From Tillus elongatus (Eukaryota > Arthropoda > Insecta > Coleoptera > Cleridae): a stretch of 64,000 bases of DNA. Shown here one piece after another: positions 12,303 to 24,069 of the stretch. Under the pieces are notes generated by a model, which saw only the letters and a program-made list of their open reading frames with translations, was not told the origin of the DNA and ran no database searches. Position 1 is the stretch's first letter; each line of letters opens with the position of its first letter. The stretch is taken from positions 173,359,443 to 173,423,442 of the forward strand of contig OZ023265.1 of the NCBI GenBank assembly GCA_964006375.1, read 5' to 3'. Made by a program: the position numbers and the translations under genes.

Positions 12303-13048
12303 GTTGGTAGGATTACATATTTCAAAGACCTTACGATCGTTTCTCCGACAACGTTAGCGTCATCAGAGGATGAAAAACGTCTAAATTAAAATCAACCGCT
12401 ACTGTGTATTTATATCACACCTAGGTAACGAACTAATCCGAAGTAAAAGTTGTAGTCGGCGACCATCGTTTGTCTATTGTGTCAATACTTGAACGGGCGA
12501 GGTCAAAGAACTATTTTAGTCTTCTGGTTGACAAATTTATGAGCTTTTATCTAATCTAAGGATAATGAGCTTAAAATGAAAGGTACCGAGATATTTAAGA
12601 AAGCTACACGTTCTTTGTGATCTAGAAATTTCACTATGTGAATATTGAAGCAACTAAAGAAGGCCGACATTAACATCTGGCGAACAAATCAATAAATGCC
12701 GCTTATCTTTTTGTTTGGCTCAAAATGTTAACTTTAACAAAGGATAAATAATTCAACGAAAATTCTACATAAAAAAAGTGTTTATATTGATGTTTAATTC
12801 TACGTAAAAACAAATATTTATATTGACTACTTAGATACAAACAAAACGAAAAGGGGCCTTTAAGTCTGTAACCAAACGTAGAGCTTAGTATCTGTATAGA
12901 CCGGCCGAGTTATTGACAATAATTTATTATTCTGCCAGACAAATCAGGAGTGTTTAGCTGTTCAAATGCAAAGTGAAAATAAAGGGCTTGAAATTAAAGG
13001 TGCCGCACGATTTAATGAAGTTTTGTTATTAATCGACCTTGATATATA
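12303..13048 (-). mobile_element. Penelope-like terminal repeat segment, family B, copy 1
   Basis: About 745 bases shared with 17.95-18.69 kb (same strand) and 62.06-62.83 kb (opposite strand). Each copy has two diverged units about 400 bases apart, each centred on a hammerhead-like motif. One end carries an ATCAAGGTCGA motif, here at 13032-13042. No open frame is present. In two other places (22.2 and 36.0 kb) the same motif lies beside Penelope GIY-YIG coding, which identifies the family. It ends about 50 bases before adenylate cyclase exon 1. Confidence 0.7.
12327..12371 (-). ncRNA. Hammerhead-like motif, Penelope family B
   Basis: On the minus strand: ATCCT, core CTGATGA, a stem II region, then GAA-ACGATCGT-A and AGG. 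Stem I would be CCT/AGG, stem III ACG/CGT, cleavage after GTA. Stem II is poorly paired in this copy, so activity is doubtful. Confidence 0.6.
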
Positions 13049-13101
13049 AATACATTCGAAGGAATCACGTAGAAAATTCACAACCCATATTTTTTTTTCA
13101 G

Positions 13102-13354
13102 GTAGAGATGCTGTATCAGCGATATTTCCTGAAGATGAACCAAAGTAACATGACTAACCTAATATCTTTGCTGCTAGTTTTGTGTATAGGACTTCTGTTA
13201 TTGGCAGCTACCGATCTCGTTATCCACCATCATGGAGGAGGTACTTATAGTTACGATTTGGGTGGTCCAGAATTACCTCTTATCCATTCTAATCGAGCAG
13301 ATAAACTACTAGTACTGATCTGCACATCGGGGTGCTGTATTGCTATATATGGTG
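13102..13354 (+). CDS. rut: Adenylate cyclase (ADCY1/rutabaga type), internal exon 1 in window: TM1-TM2
   Basis: Membrane adenylate cyclase makes cAMP from ATP; the ADCY1/rutabaga type is Ca2+/calmodulin-stimulated and acts in neuronal plasticity. This exon follows a strong acceptor (polypyrimidine tract then TTTTTTTTCAG) and ends at ATGGTG^GTAAGT, phase 1. It encodes 84 codons. First comes the conserved cytosolic lead-in EMLYQRYFLKMNQSNMT. Next is a hydrophobic helix (ISLLLVLCIGLLLLAA) and a His/Gly-rich extracellular loop. A second helix (LLVLICTSGCCIAIY) ends the exon. The N-terminus must lie to the left. The family call is firm; the symbol is an inference from similarity to ADCY1. Confidence 0.85.
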
Positions 13355-13566
13355 GTAAGTAATTCTTTCATTATAGCTTAATTATACTTTTTACATAAAT
13401 TGACAAAGTAGCACGTAATAAATTTATAACTGTTAGACAATAACAACTTTTAAATAGATTCACTTGAAACACTCTCAACCTGTAATAGTAAGCTTTAGAT
13501 CCCACGTTGATTATTGAGAAGGAAGAGAGAGCAACATTATTTAGTCTAAGCTCTCAGCTTTAATTT

Positions 13567-14430
<864 letters not shown>

Positions 14431-15790
14431 CGGTAAATTTGCAGATTAGCTCCCGAACGCTTTTTAAAAAACTGTTTTCAGAAACCTGCCTAGCCCCCCC
14501 CCCTGGATCCACACAACCCAAGAAAAATGTCATGTTCACACCCCTCAAGAAAGTTACGGGACCAGGAGTGAATAGGGGTGCTGGGCGGGGTGGTTAGTAA
14601 AAAGGAAATATGAGCAGAAAATGCGAATAAAACGGGCTTGAAAGTTGTCTTTTTCACATCTTGAAGCCATATAAACCCTGCCTACCCCGCACAGCACCCG
14701 TATTCTCTCAAAACATTTCTTGTTTACACTCCCCAAGGAAGTTACGAGACCAGGAGTGAGTAGGGGTAATTTTTTTTAGAAAATTTTCGTAGAACAAATT
14801 CGTTAATGAATTTTTGAATTTTTTATCGAAATATGATGCGTTTGTAAGAAAAAGATCTAGACGCAGTAAGTGCATTTTGGTAGCGAATTTTCGGTAAATT
14901 TGCAGTTTAGCTCCCGAACGCTTTTTAAAACACTGTTTTCAGAAACCTGCCTAGCCCCCCCCTGGATCCACAAACCCCAAGAAAAATTTCTTGTTCACAC
15001 TCCCCAAGGAAGTTACGGGACCAGGAGTGAGTATGGGTACATAATTTTGTTTAGCTAATTTTTGTAGAACAAATTCGTTAATGCATTTTTGCATTTTTTA
15101 TCGAAATATGATGCGTTTGTAAGAAAAAAAAACAGGACACAGTAAGTGCGTTTTGGTAGCGAATTTTCGGTAAATTTGCAGTTTAGCTCCCAAACTCTTT
15201 TCAAAAAACAGTTTTCAGAAACCTGCCTAGGGCCCCCCTGAATCCGCAAACCCCAAGAAAAATTTCTTGTTCACACCCCCCACGGAAGTTACGGGACCAG
15301 GAGTGAGTAGGGGTGCATAATTTTTTTTTAGCTAAATTTCATAGAACAAATTCGTTAATGCATTTTTGCATTTTTTGTCGAAATATGATGCGTTTGTAAG
15401 AAAAAAATCTGGACCCAGTAAGTGCGTTTTGGTAGCGAATTTTCGATAAATTTGCAGTTTAGCTCCCGAACTCTTTTCAAAAAACTGTTTTCAGAAACCT
15501 GCCTAGGCCCCCCCACCCCTCCGGATCCACAAACCCCAAGGAAAATTTCTTGTTCACACTCGCCAAGAAAGTTCCGGGACCAGGAGTGAGTAGGGGTGTA
15601 TAATTTTTTTAAAACTAATTTTCGTAGAACAAATTCGTTAATACATTTTTGCATTTTTTATCGAAATATGATGCGTTTGTAAGAAAAAATCTGGACGCAG
15701 TGAGTGCGTTTTGGTAGTGAATTTTCGGTAAATTTGCAGTTTAGCTCCCGAACGTTTTTCAAAAAACTGTTTTCAGAATCTTGCCCCCAT

Positions 15791-16140
15791 CGCAAAAACC
15801 CATGTTATTTCTTATGGAGGTTCATTTCGCAAAAAGTTGTCCCCAGGTGTAAACTGCGCATGCGCAAGGTCAGGATACTTTAGTTTACATCTGGACTGTT
15901 ATCATCAAAGCAACTGCGAGGTTTGCAACAGCTCTTACCCTAAACAGACCAGACGATCTGTTCAGGTTGGTTCTTGTGCAGGTCTGTTCAGATCAAGAGC
16001 TGTTGCAAACCTCGTAGTTGCATTGATGATAACAGTCTATATGTGAACTGAAGTGTTCTGACCTTGCGCATGCATAGTTTACAGCTGGGGACAACCTTTT
16101 GAGAAATGAAGCTCCATAAGAAATAACATGGGTTTTTGCG
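15791..16140. repeat. 350-bp foldback palindrome
   Basis: The left arm starts CGCAAAAACCCATGTTATTT and the right arm ends with its complement, AAATAACATGGGTTTTTGCG. Further pairs run inward, such as GCGCATGCGCAAGGTCAG with CTGACCTTGCGCATGC, and GCAACTGCGAGGTTTGC with GCAAACCTCGTAGTTGC. Arms are about 165 bases with a loop of about 20, and divergence is modest. It could be a foldback MITE. No target duplication is obvious. Confidence 0.88.
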
Positions 16141-16514
16141 CCAGAAGCGACATAGTATATCTACTAAGAGTAATTTTTTATAATTCGGCAAAGACTAGGC
16201 TAATTTTAATAATTCAGCAAAGACAAGATTAAGATGTTATCGCGACAGTTTATAAAGATAATTGAAGTGGATATTTACTATTTTAAGTCAGTCTTGATCA
16301 AAGTCTGACATTTATTAGGCTTTCAGTTCAAAACTTTGTGTTCCGTAGGTATTTGTTGATGAGATATATAGATAATATCAATGTTATGTCGTTGCACTTG
16401 GGACAACTTGGTAGTACGAAAGTTGTTATTAAATTAAAGAGCAAAGGTAAAACACAATTATGAGTTTTTTATTCATCATTAAAATATATGGTTTGGTACT
16501 GCATGCATTATTTT
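16141..16514. other. No gene recognised
   Basis: AT-rich spacer between the palindrome and the ribozyme array. It has a short imperfect duplication (TAATTCGGCAAAGAC and TAATTCAGCAAAGAC, near 16180 and 16210). Confidence 0.4.
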
Positions 16515-16537
16515 GTAAGGCTAGATGTATTCTCGCA

Positions 16538-16600
16538 ACAATTAGAACCGTAGACCGGTTTCGCTCTAATTAGAGCTCTTCAGTACGGTATACTAATTGT
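16538..16600 (-). ncRNA. Type I hammerhead ribozyme, array copy 1 (core intact)
   Basis: Minus strand, 5' to 3': outer stem I ACAATTAG, internal loop TATA, inner stem I CCGTA, core CTGAAGA. Stem II is GCTCT-AATT-AGAGC. Core GAA, stem III ACC/GGT and cleavage base C follow. Then come inner stem I TACGG, internal loop TT and outer stem I CTAATTGT. All invariant core bases are present. The predicted cut is between + positions 53 and 52 of 16500. Stem III is only 3 bp with no loop, as in satellite and retroelement hammerheads thought to act as dimers. Confidence 0.9.
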
Positions 16601-16857
16601 AGCGAAAATACACCTATAAAGTAAAACGGCTATGGTAGCCAGCCTTCCAACACTAAGTGAGTGGTGAGACAGGAAGCAACGTGCCGCCACCTAGTTGCGG
16701 AACCAAGTAGTATGTTGTCACGCCAGCTCCAAATAACACAAAGTGTTAAAAAATGGATACTGTATACAACCAAGTAACAATTTTGTAAATTGTCAGCCCT
16801 GGCCCATTTATACCCTAATATAGGGACAAAGAAGGTAAGGCTAAATGTTTCCTCGCC

Positions 16858-16920
16858 ACAATTAGAACCGTAGACCGGTTTCGCTCTAATTAGAGCTCTT
16901 TAGTACGGCATACTAATTGT
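16858..16920 (-). ncRNA. Type I hammerhead ribozyme, array copy 2 (core mutated)
   Basis: Same layout as copy 1, but the core reads CTAAAGA instead of CTGAAGA. The change is at conserved G5, which normally abolishes cleavage. Stems I, II and III are all still paired. Confidence 0.85.
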
Positions 16921-17177
16921 AGCGAAAATACACCTATAAAGTAAAACGGCTATGGTAGCCAGCCCTCCAACACTAAGTGAGTGGTGAGACAGGAAGCAAC
17001 GTGCCGCCACCTAGTTGCGGAACCAAGTAGTATGTTGTCACGCCAGCTCCAAATAACACAAAGTGTTAAAAAATGGATACTGTATACAACCAAGTAACAA
17101 TTTTGTAAATTGTCAGCCCTGGTTCATTTCTACCCTAATATAGGGACAAAGAAGGTAAGGCTAGATGTTTCCTCGCC

Positions 17178-17240
17178 ACAATTAGAACCGTAGACCGGTT
17201 TTGCTCTAATTAGAGCTCTTCAGTACGGCATACTAATTGT
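17178..17240 (-). ncRNA. Type I hammerhead ribozyme, array copy 3 (core mutated)
   Basis: CTGAAGA and the three stems are kept, but GAAA after stem II has become AAAA. This loses conserved G12, so the copy is predicted inactive. Confidence 0.85.
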
Positions 17241-17497
17241 AGCGAAAATACACCTAGTAAGTAAAACGGCTATGGTAGCCAGCCCTCCAACACTAAGTCA
17301 GTGGTGAGACAAGAAGCAACGTGCCGCCACCTAGTTGCGGAACCAAGTAGTATGTTGTCACGCCAGCTCCAAATAACACAAAGTGTTAAAAAATAGAGAC
17401 TGTACACAACCAACTAACAATTTTGTAAATTGTCAGCCCTGGTTCATTTCTACCCTAATATAGGGACAAAGTATGTAAAGCTGGAGGTATTCTCGCC

Positions 17498-17560
17498 ACA
17501 ATTGGAACCGTAGACCGGTTTCTCTGTAATTAGAGCTCTTCAGTACGGCATACTAATTGT
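17498..17560 (-). ncRNA. Type I hammerhead ribozyme, array copy 4 (weakened stem II)
   Basis: Core CTGAAGA and GAAA are intact. The 3' side of stem II is ACAGA instead of AGAGC, leaving two mismatches in the 5-bp stem. The unit breaks off just after this copy. Confidence 0.82.
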
Positions 17561-17565
17561 AGTGA

Positions 17566-17945
17566 AATTGAAATCTCAATCAACTCAATCCTTAACAAAA
17601 AGACAAAAGAGAAATATTATTAGTAAGTGAAAAAAATGTTCTTAAGTATAATTAGATGTTCAAGTTTCTGTTACTTTTTCAGGCCAAAATAATATGCAAG
17701 AATTGTTCGAGTTGCGTGCCTATCTGCAAGATTAATTAATGTGAGTCTAATGCCCTGATTTTATTCTGCTATTTTTCTGAAATGATAATGTCTTTAGGGA
17801 CACAATAACCAGGTATCTCTAGATTTGAAATCTGAGATGATGAAAACTATGTATATACTTATTATCTATGAAATTTTGAGAATAGATTGATATTTAGGCA
17901 GCAGCTCTTAGATCAACATCATTTATGTGTAAAAATACGTCTAAT
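17566..17945. other. No gene recognised
   Basis: AT-rich spacer between the retrozyme-like array and a Penelope terminal repeat. No repeat or open frame was identified. Confidence 0.4.
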
Positions 17946-18887
<942 letters not shown>

Positions 18888-18989
18888 TTTCATAAGCGTC
18901 AAGCATAGTTTGATGTCTAACATTTTTGACAAATTTCTAATTTTCCTTGTCACTGTGATATTTAGTATCCCATATATGTTGTGCCACAC

Positions 18990-21900
18990 ATGATTTGTCT
19001 ATCGTACCATATCGTACCACGAGGGCTTACAGCCTAAATACTATCGTACCGTGGGTGTTGACAAGGAGGAAAGAGGCAGCTTGTTAATTCTGGACTTGAA
19101 GGTTTGGAGGTTCGGAGGAGAAGGAAAAACATGTGCCGGCAAGGAATTCCACAACTTGGAAGTCCTCGGGACAAAAGAGCGGGCATAACAAGATGTTCTA
19201 TGTCTGGTGACCTGGACGTTAAAAGGGTGCATTCGCTCTGTTCCCCTGGTAGATCTGCTGGGGGCAGCAGGTGGGGGAATTATGGAGGAAAGCTCCTCTG
19301 AGCAGTGCCCGTGCAGATATCTATAAAAGAGAGAGAGGTCACCAACGGCACGTCGGTGGGCAAGGGATGGAAGCCTTTGGGTGAGGGTAGGGTCACCGAT
19401 GAGACGTATAGCTCTCTTTTGAATGGAGTCCAGGATAGCGAGTGTAGAAGCGGCAGCTGCACCCCAGATGTGGGAGCAGTATTCGAGGTTTGGCCTTATT
19501 TGTGAAGTGTATAAGGTATAGAGATTAGTTGGTGAAAAGAATTTGCGAGCCCGGAAGAGGAAACCCAATTTCTTAGCAGCCGCTTCTGCAATTGATGTAA
19601 CATGTTGGTGCCAATTAAGATTTCGATCCACAGTAATGCCAACAAGAGAAAAGGACTCATTACTTTGAATAACTTGGTTGTTCATTGTGATGGGTCTAGG
19701 GCTGCTGTATCTCTTGTGAGAAAGAAAGCAAGACTTAGTTTTGGTGGGGTTGAATTGTACAAGATTTCTACTTCCCCAGTCTAATATTTTTTGGAGGTCT
19801 ACGGAGACAGAACCCTCCATGAGTCTGCGATCCTCATCTAATTGGGCTAAAGAGACAGGCTTAGAATATTGTATGTTTGAGTGGAGGGTGCTGTCGTCCG
19901 CGTAACTGTGAACTGGGTTGGATGTGCTAGAGAGGAGGTCATTGATGTGGAGAAGAAACAAAGTAGGGGCTAAAGCTGAACCTTGAGGAACTCCTGCATT
20001 AATTGGATACAGTTTAGAGGAATGGCCATCCACAACAACAGATATGCTCCTGTTGGAGAGGAAATTTGCTGTCCAGGTACAAAGTTTTGGTGGTAGGCCA
20101 TAGGCCGGAAGTTTATTAAGCAGCGCTGCGTGCCAGACCTGGTCGAATGCTTTGGATATGTCTAGAGCAACAATCTGGGATTCACCGTGTTGTTCCATAG
20201 ACTTGTTCCAAGAATGGGTGACAAAGGAAAGGAGGTCGGCAGTCGATCTGCGCTGACGGAATCCATACTGCCTGTCGTGGATTAGACTGTGTTTTTCAAG
20301 GAATTTTAGTAGTTCGGTGTTTATATACTTTTCCATCACTTTAGAGATGACTGAAAGGAGAGAAATAGGCCTGTAGTTGCTAGGAAGCGCTTTGGATCCT
20401 TTCTTGGGGATGGGTTGTACTCGAGCAGTTTTCCAGTTACTAGGGAATATGCCTTTATTGTAAGATATCTGAAACAGACGAGTCAGGACAGGAGCAAGTT
20501 CTGGTGCGCATTTTTTGAGAACAATTGCTGGGATCTCGTCAAGGCCAGAGGCTTTCCTGGTATTAAGAGAAGAGAGCATCTTTCGTACCTTTTTAGTTTA
20601 GAAAATGATATCAGTCATTTTATGCGCGACATTGGGGACTGTTGGTGGTTGAGCATTTGGAGGTGGGTTGAGAGTAGAATTTCCGGCGAACAACGAAGCA
20701 AAAAGTTCAGCCTTGCCCAGGGCGGTAGAAACAATTTCATCACCTGAGACAAGAGGTGGGAACGTGCTCTTGCAGAAATTATTCCCAATAGACTTAGCAA
20801 GAGTCCAGAAGGGTTTGCCGCCGTTGGAGCTTGAGAGGACTTTGTTTTTGATGTGGTTATTAAACGAGTTTTTTGCCTCAGAAAGAATGCGGACATAGCG
20901 GTTTCTTGCGTCGTTGAATGCTTGACGATTTCCTTGACTGGGATTGTGTAGAAGCGTTTTGTGAGCTTTGACCTTTTCAAGTCTGGCCTTGTCACAGGAT
21001 TTAGAGAACCAGGGCTTTTGAGTGGCTGAAGAGGTTTTTTGTGTACGTGGAATAAATAATTCCATGCCAGCTTGGATAATTTCGGTGACGTTTTGTGAGA
21101 TATCAGAGGGGTCAGGATGAGAGAAGCAGACAGACGCCCATGGAAATGAGGAAAAGTAATCCCGCATTTCGTCCCAGTTTGCGGAGTTGTAGTGCCAAAC
21201 GATACGTGGGTGTGATGACTGTGTGACCTCGGGTTGCATTGCACAGGAAGCAGTGACCATGCCGTGGTCTGAGCGACCAAGGGGGGCGGTGACTGATATC
21301 TTATAGCATTCAGGATTTGTAGTAAGAAGGAGATACAAGGGATTTGAGCTGTGTGTTGGGATACGAGGAAAGTAAGTAGGTTGCTGTACCATATTGGCCA
21401 AAGAATTTCTGACTGCAAAGGCCTCCGCTGCTCTCCCTTGTGGATCGGTTTTTGAAGATCCTAGCCATTCCTTATTATGGACATTGAAGTCGCCAAGAAT
21501 AGTGACCTCGGAGGAAGGATATTCAGAAATCAGATAGTCGGTTTTTTCAGAAAGGTAGTCAAAGAGCTGGACAAAGTTGTTGTCAGAAGGTGACCGTTAA
21601 ATGCAACAGATGAATTTAGTTGCAGTCCTGAGAGAGAGTTTTATCCATAGTATGTCTTTTCTTCCAGCTTCTAAATTGGGAAGTCTGGTGCAGGGTAGAT
21701 TGCTACGGACGTATGCGCACACGCCTCCATGCAATCTAAAGGCAGTAAGGAGCTCATACCCTGGGAAATTAAGGTGATTAGTGGCTGTTTTGGCACTGAT
21801 TTGGGTTTCAGTGAGGAAGAGGAGTTGGGGCCTGTTAGCCTGGAGGAAATGGTGGACGGAGTTCAGGTTAGAATTGAGGCCACATATATTCGAAAAGGAT

Positions 21901-22140
21901 ATGTTAAATCTTGATGTTGGCACCCCCTGTACACCCCTCTCCCGGAGATCCGAATGGAGGGGTATTTTGCCTCCGGAATATTTTATACAAGGAGGAGCCA
22001 TCATCATTTTTGTTTATAAGGGAAACCGACTCATACACCAGAACCGGAAACGTCTGTTGGGACTTCACCGGCCCCTTGATGTATGGGGTGGTACCTCCTC
22101 GGGCGTGAAAAAATCCTTTACTATTACATAAAGGAAAATT
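18990..22140 (-). mobile_element. Nearly full-length LINE (Jockey/CR1-like), copy 1
   Basis: Contains the long ORF2 reading frame (22007 to 19041) and a short 3' tail ending near 19000 (CACGAGGGCTTACAGCC on the + strand). Fragments of the same family lie at 37.0-38.06 kb (+), 49.09-51.37 kb (-) and 61.05-62.0 kb (-). The 5' end is not defined, and no separate ORF1 was recognised. Confidence 0.85.
19041..22007 (-). pseudogene. LINE ORF2: endonuclease plus reverse transcriptase, two nonsense codons
   Basis: One reading frame runs 989 codons from the ATG at 22007. The N-terminal third is an APE-type endonuclease (ISFSNICGLNSNLNSVHHFL, LFLTETQIS, ILGDFNVHNKEW, SDHGMVTAS). The linker follows, then the RT (ARVQPIPKKGSKALPSNYRP, DRQYGFRQRRST, ALDISKAFDQVWH, AGVPQGSALAP and catalytic YADD near 19900). 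A C-terminal Jockey/CR1-like region ends with RSFVPRTSKLWNSLP. Two in-frame TAA codons interrupt it, at 21597-21599 (a Tyr site in FICCI-RSPSDNN) and near 20598 (an AAA Lys in the 49-51 kb copy). No frameshift is seen, so inactivation is recent. Confidence 0.88.
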
Positions 22141-22149
22141 CCACTACCA

Positions 22150-22560
22150 CCTGCTAATGTGCGAGATGTTCACGAAATCTGGTGGCTATGTTTCTCTTGG
22201 TTCACCCAGGTATTTTAGATTACAATCTTTGCAACATATCTCTTAAATACCCGACATTTCAGTGGATTTGTCTTTGTCTTTCATATTAGCCAACTTTTTT
22301 TTTTAATTACTTTTTGTCGAAAAAGTCAAATGTGTATAAGCTTTCTTAAAAATACTTTTTAAATCATTTGTGATACGTGGTTCATAAGGTAGACAAACAA
22401 ATTTGTCTATTTTACCTTGTTTAAATGTCGTGCATTGAGATAATATTATATTTGTTCTGTGTTTGTTAACCAATTTTTCCACTAAACAATCCGAATAACC
22501 GTTATACCTCGCCACGTTTTTATGTACTTTAATATAAGACTCTCCGACTACAATTTTTTA
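22150..22560 (-). pseudogene. Penelope-like element C-terminal fragment, family B
   Basis: The minus strand gives KQGKIDKFVCLPYEPRITND, then LKSIFKKAYTHLTFSTKSN, and further down a degraded Ile-Tyr-Glu-Ile-Cys-Cys-Lys-Asp-Cys region near 22215-22260. This is the RT-to-GIY-YIG junction of Penelope-like retroelements. It is shifted and lacks the RT and most of the endonuclease. A family-B hammerhead lies just to its right on the opposite strand. Confidence 0.65.
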
Positions 22561-22633
22561 CCTTCGGCTTAGTTCGTCTATCTAGGTATGATATAGATAC
22601 ATTTGTAGCTGTTAATTTAGTTTAAAATTTTTC

Positions 22634-22678
22634 ATCCACTGATGATGCTGACGTGATTAGTGAAACGATCGTAAGGTC
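22634..22678 (+). ncRNA. Hammerhead-like motif, Penelope family B
   Basis: ATCCA, CTGATGA, a stem II region (TGCTGACGTGATTAGT), GAA-ACGATCGT-A, AGG. The core is complete. The last stem I base is changed (CCA instead of CCT). Downstream is the family end GTGTTGTGGTGATTTGGGTT. Confidence 0.62.
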
Positions 22679-22820
22679 TTTAAAAATATGTGTTGTGGTG
22701 ATTTGGGTTCTCCAGGTGTACTTATCGGTGCTCATCACAGTTTCCAGTTTCACATAGTGAAAATACGTCATTAATTAATTAGACTTATAATCCAAGTACA
22801 GCTTGAACATTTGCTTTTAG

Positions 22821-23168
22821 AACCTCGGTGGTTCAGGGGTAAGAACGTGTGCCTCTGAACCGAAGGGTACTGGGCTCGATCCCAGGGTACTCCTTTCACT
22901 TTTTTAGTACAAACTGTAAAATTAACATCAACCGAGGTTCTGGCATTGTATTTGAGCAAGTTGAATGTCTGCACGTTCCGTCCTTCGGAGGGGGCGTAAA
23001 GCCGTCGGTCCCGTGTCCATGCGATGTTGGGCACGTTAAAGATCTCTACCCTCCTTACAGAAAGACAGAAGTTCGGCAAAATTTCCAGGATAGTGAGGTG
23101 AAACTGCTCTCTGGCGTCGGTGATTGGCCATAGTCGCGGAAATAGGCCGACGTTAAAAGAAAAAAAAC
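22821..23168 (+). mobile_element. tRNA-derived SINE, full-length copy
   Basis: The head has a perfect pol III A box (TGGTTCAGGGG, 22829-22839) and a B box (GGCTCGATCCC, 22873-22883). A conserved body follows (TTGAGCAAGTTGAATGTCTG, CCTTCGGAGGGGGCGTAAAG, GATTGGCCATAGTCGCGGAA), ending GACGTTAAAAGAAAAAAAAC. Related copies lie at 30.89-31.23 (-), 32.83-34.82 (interrupted), 48.66-48.84 (-) and 51.60-51.85 kb (-). It encodes no protein; mobilisation would need a LINE. Confidence 0.85.
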
Positions 23169-23235
23169 TTTTGCTTTTTGACTTGTGATACCGATTCGTT
23201 TTGAGTTTGTAAAACATTGCTCATAAAAAGTAAAA

Positions 23236-23270
23236 ACGCAGTAAGTGCTTTATGGTAGCGTATTTAATTT
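23236..23270 (+). repeat. Repeat-family terminus
   Basis: AAAACGCAGTAAGTGCTTTA then TGGTAGCGTATTT, a diverged copy of the interspersed family's end. Confidence 0.6.
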
Positions 23271-23571
23271 AAACTCTAATAACCCAACTCTCTGTTATAA
23301 TAGAGGCTTCAATTTTGATATGTGTATATGTTTCTATTAAAGGCACATCTGTACTAAATTCCATCTAAGTAGCTTTATTATTTATTTTCCTAGATACCTA
23401 TAACTTTTTTCCCAAAAAAAACTTCATTTTTTTTACAAAAACTATTCTAAGTGGGCTTATTAACGAAATTGTTCAAGTTAAAAGATTGTGGTCGGACACT
23501 GTGGCTGCAAACTGAAACAAAAAAACGGAATCAGGCAAAAAACCACAAAAATAATAAGGTATTGTTATCAG

Positions 23572-23612
23572 CTAGATATATATTTCGACAACGAAGTTCT
23601 CTTCATCAGTAG
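23572..23612 (-). ncRNA. Hammerhead ribozyme motif of Penelope-like element 1
   Basis: Minus strand: stem I CTA, core CTGATGA, one extra A, stem II GAGAAC-TTC-GTTGTC (5 of 6 pairs). Then GAA, stem III ATATATAT, cleavage C and stem I TAG. All core bases are present. It lies 3' of the RT in the position of a Penelope terminal repeat. Confidence 0.75.
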
Positions 23613-23816
23613 GTGTCGCTAAACTAACTGTATGGGTAAAATTAACATATTTATATACTTAAATTATACACTAAAAGTGATGTAATACCGATGGCGCAAT
23701 AGCGGAAGATGATGCAATACCGGATGATGCAACATCGCAAGCGTCGGTATCAACTGATGTAACACCGAATGAAGTTACACCGGGTGACGTAATTCAAGAA
23801 CTATTGTTGTACTCAG

Positions 23817-23880
23817 TGAGTGGTGGGCGTGCCGCCACCTAGTTGCGGAACCAAGTAGTATGTTGTCACGCCAGCTCCAA
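23817..23880 (-). repeat. Fragment of the 320-bp retrozyme-like unit
   Basis: About 60 bases (GTGCCGCCACCTAGTTGCGG, AACCAAGTAGTATGTTGTCA, CGCCAGCTCCAAA) nearly identical to the body of each 320-bp unit at 16.5-17.6 kb. It lies between the hammerhead and the RT of Penelope-like element 1. The hammerhead part of the unit is absent here. Confidence 0.85.
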
Positions 23881-24069
23881 AACGCATTTTCTGCGTCTAG
23901 AGTTTTTCTAAATCTGCCAAACGACTTGTGTGGAATTGAATGGAATGCAATACTAATCTATACACAATGTCTGGAGAGAAACAGATCGCAATATCTATAA
24001 TTTTGTTCATCTCTGAATTCTATCGATTACTGCTCAATGAAAAACTAAGTAACCTCCGGACAAGAAAGC

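Larger units (their letters stand above)
16515..17565 (-). mobile_element. 320-bp tandem array with hammerhead ribozymes (retrozyme-like)
   Basis: The motif CCGTAGACCGGTTT recurs ending at 16560, 16880, 17200 and 17520, an exact 320-base period. There are three full units and a partial fourth, differing by only a few substitutions. Each unit carries a minus-strand type I hammerhead with an outer stem (ACAATTAG/CTAATTGT). The rest of the unit has no open frame and contains a GC-rich hairpin segment (CCGCCACCTAGTTGCGG). Transcription of the minus strand and self-cleavage would release 320-nt monomers. This is the architecture of animal retrozymes and of hammerhead satellite DNAs. A 60-base part of the unit recurs at 23817-23880 in a Penelope-like element. 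Confidence 0.87.

Noticed and set aside
20615..21418. Second long minus-strand frame overlapping LINE ORF2
   Set aside because: It overlaps the endonuclease-linker in another frame and has no family residues; a shadow of the real frame.
22821..22890. Possible functional tRNA gene (A and B boxes)
   Set aside because: The same head occurs in several copies followed by a shared body and A-rich tail, so it is a SINE head. The acceptor stem is not paired as in a tRNA.
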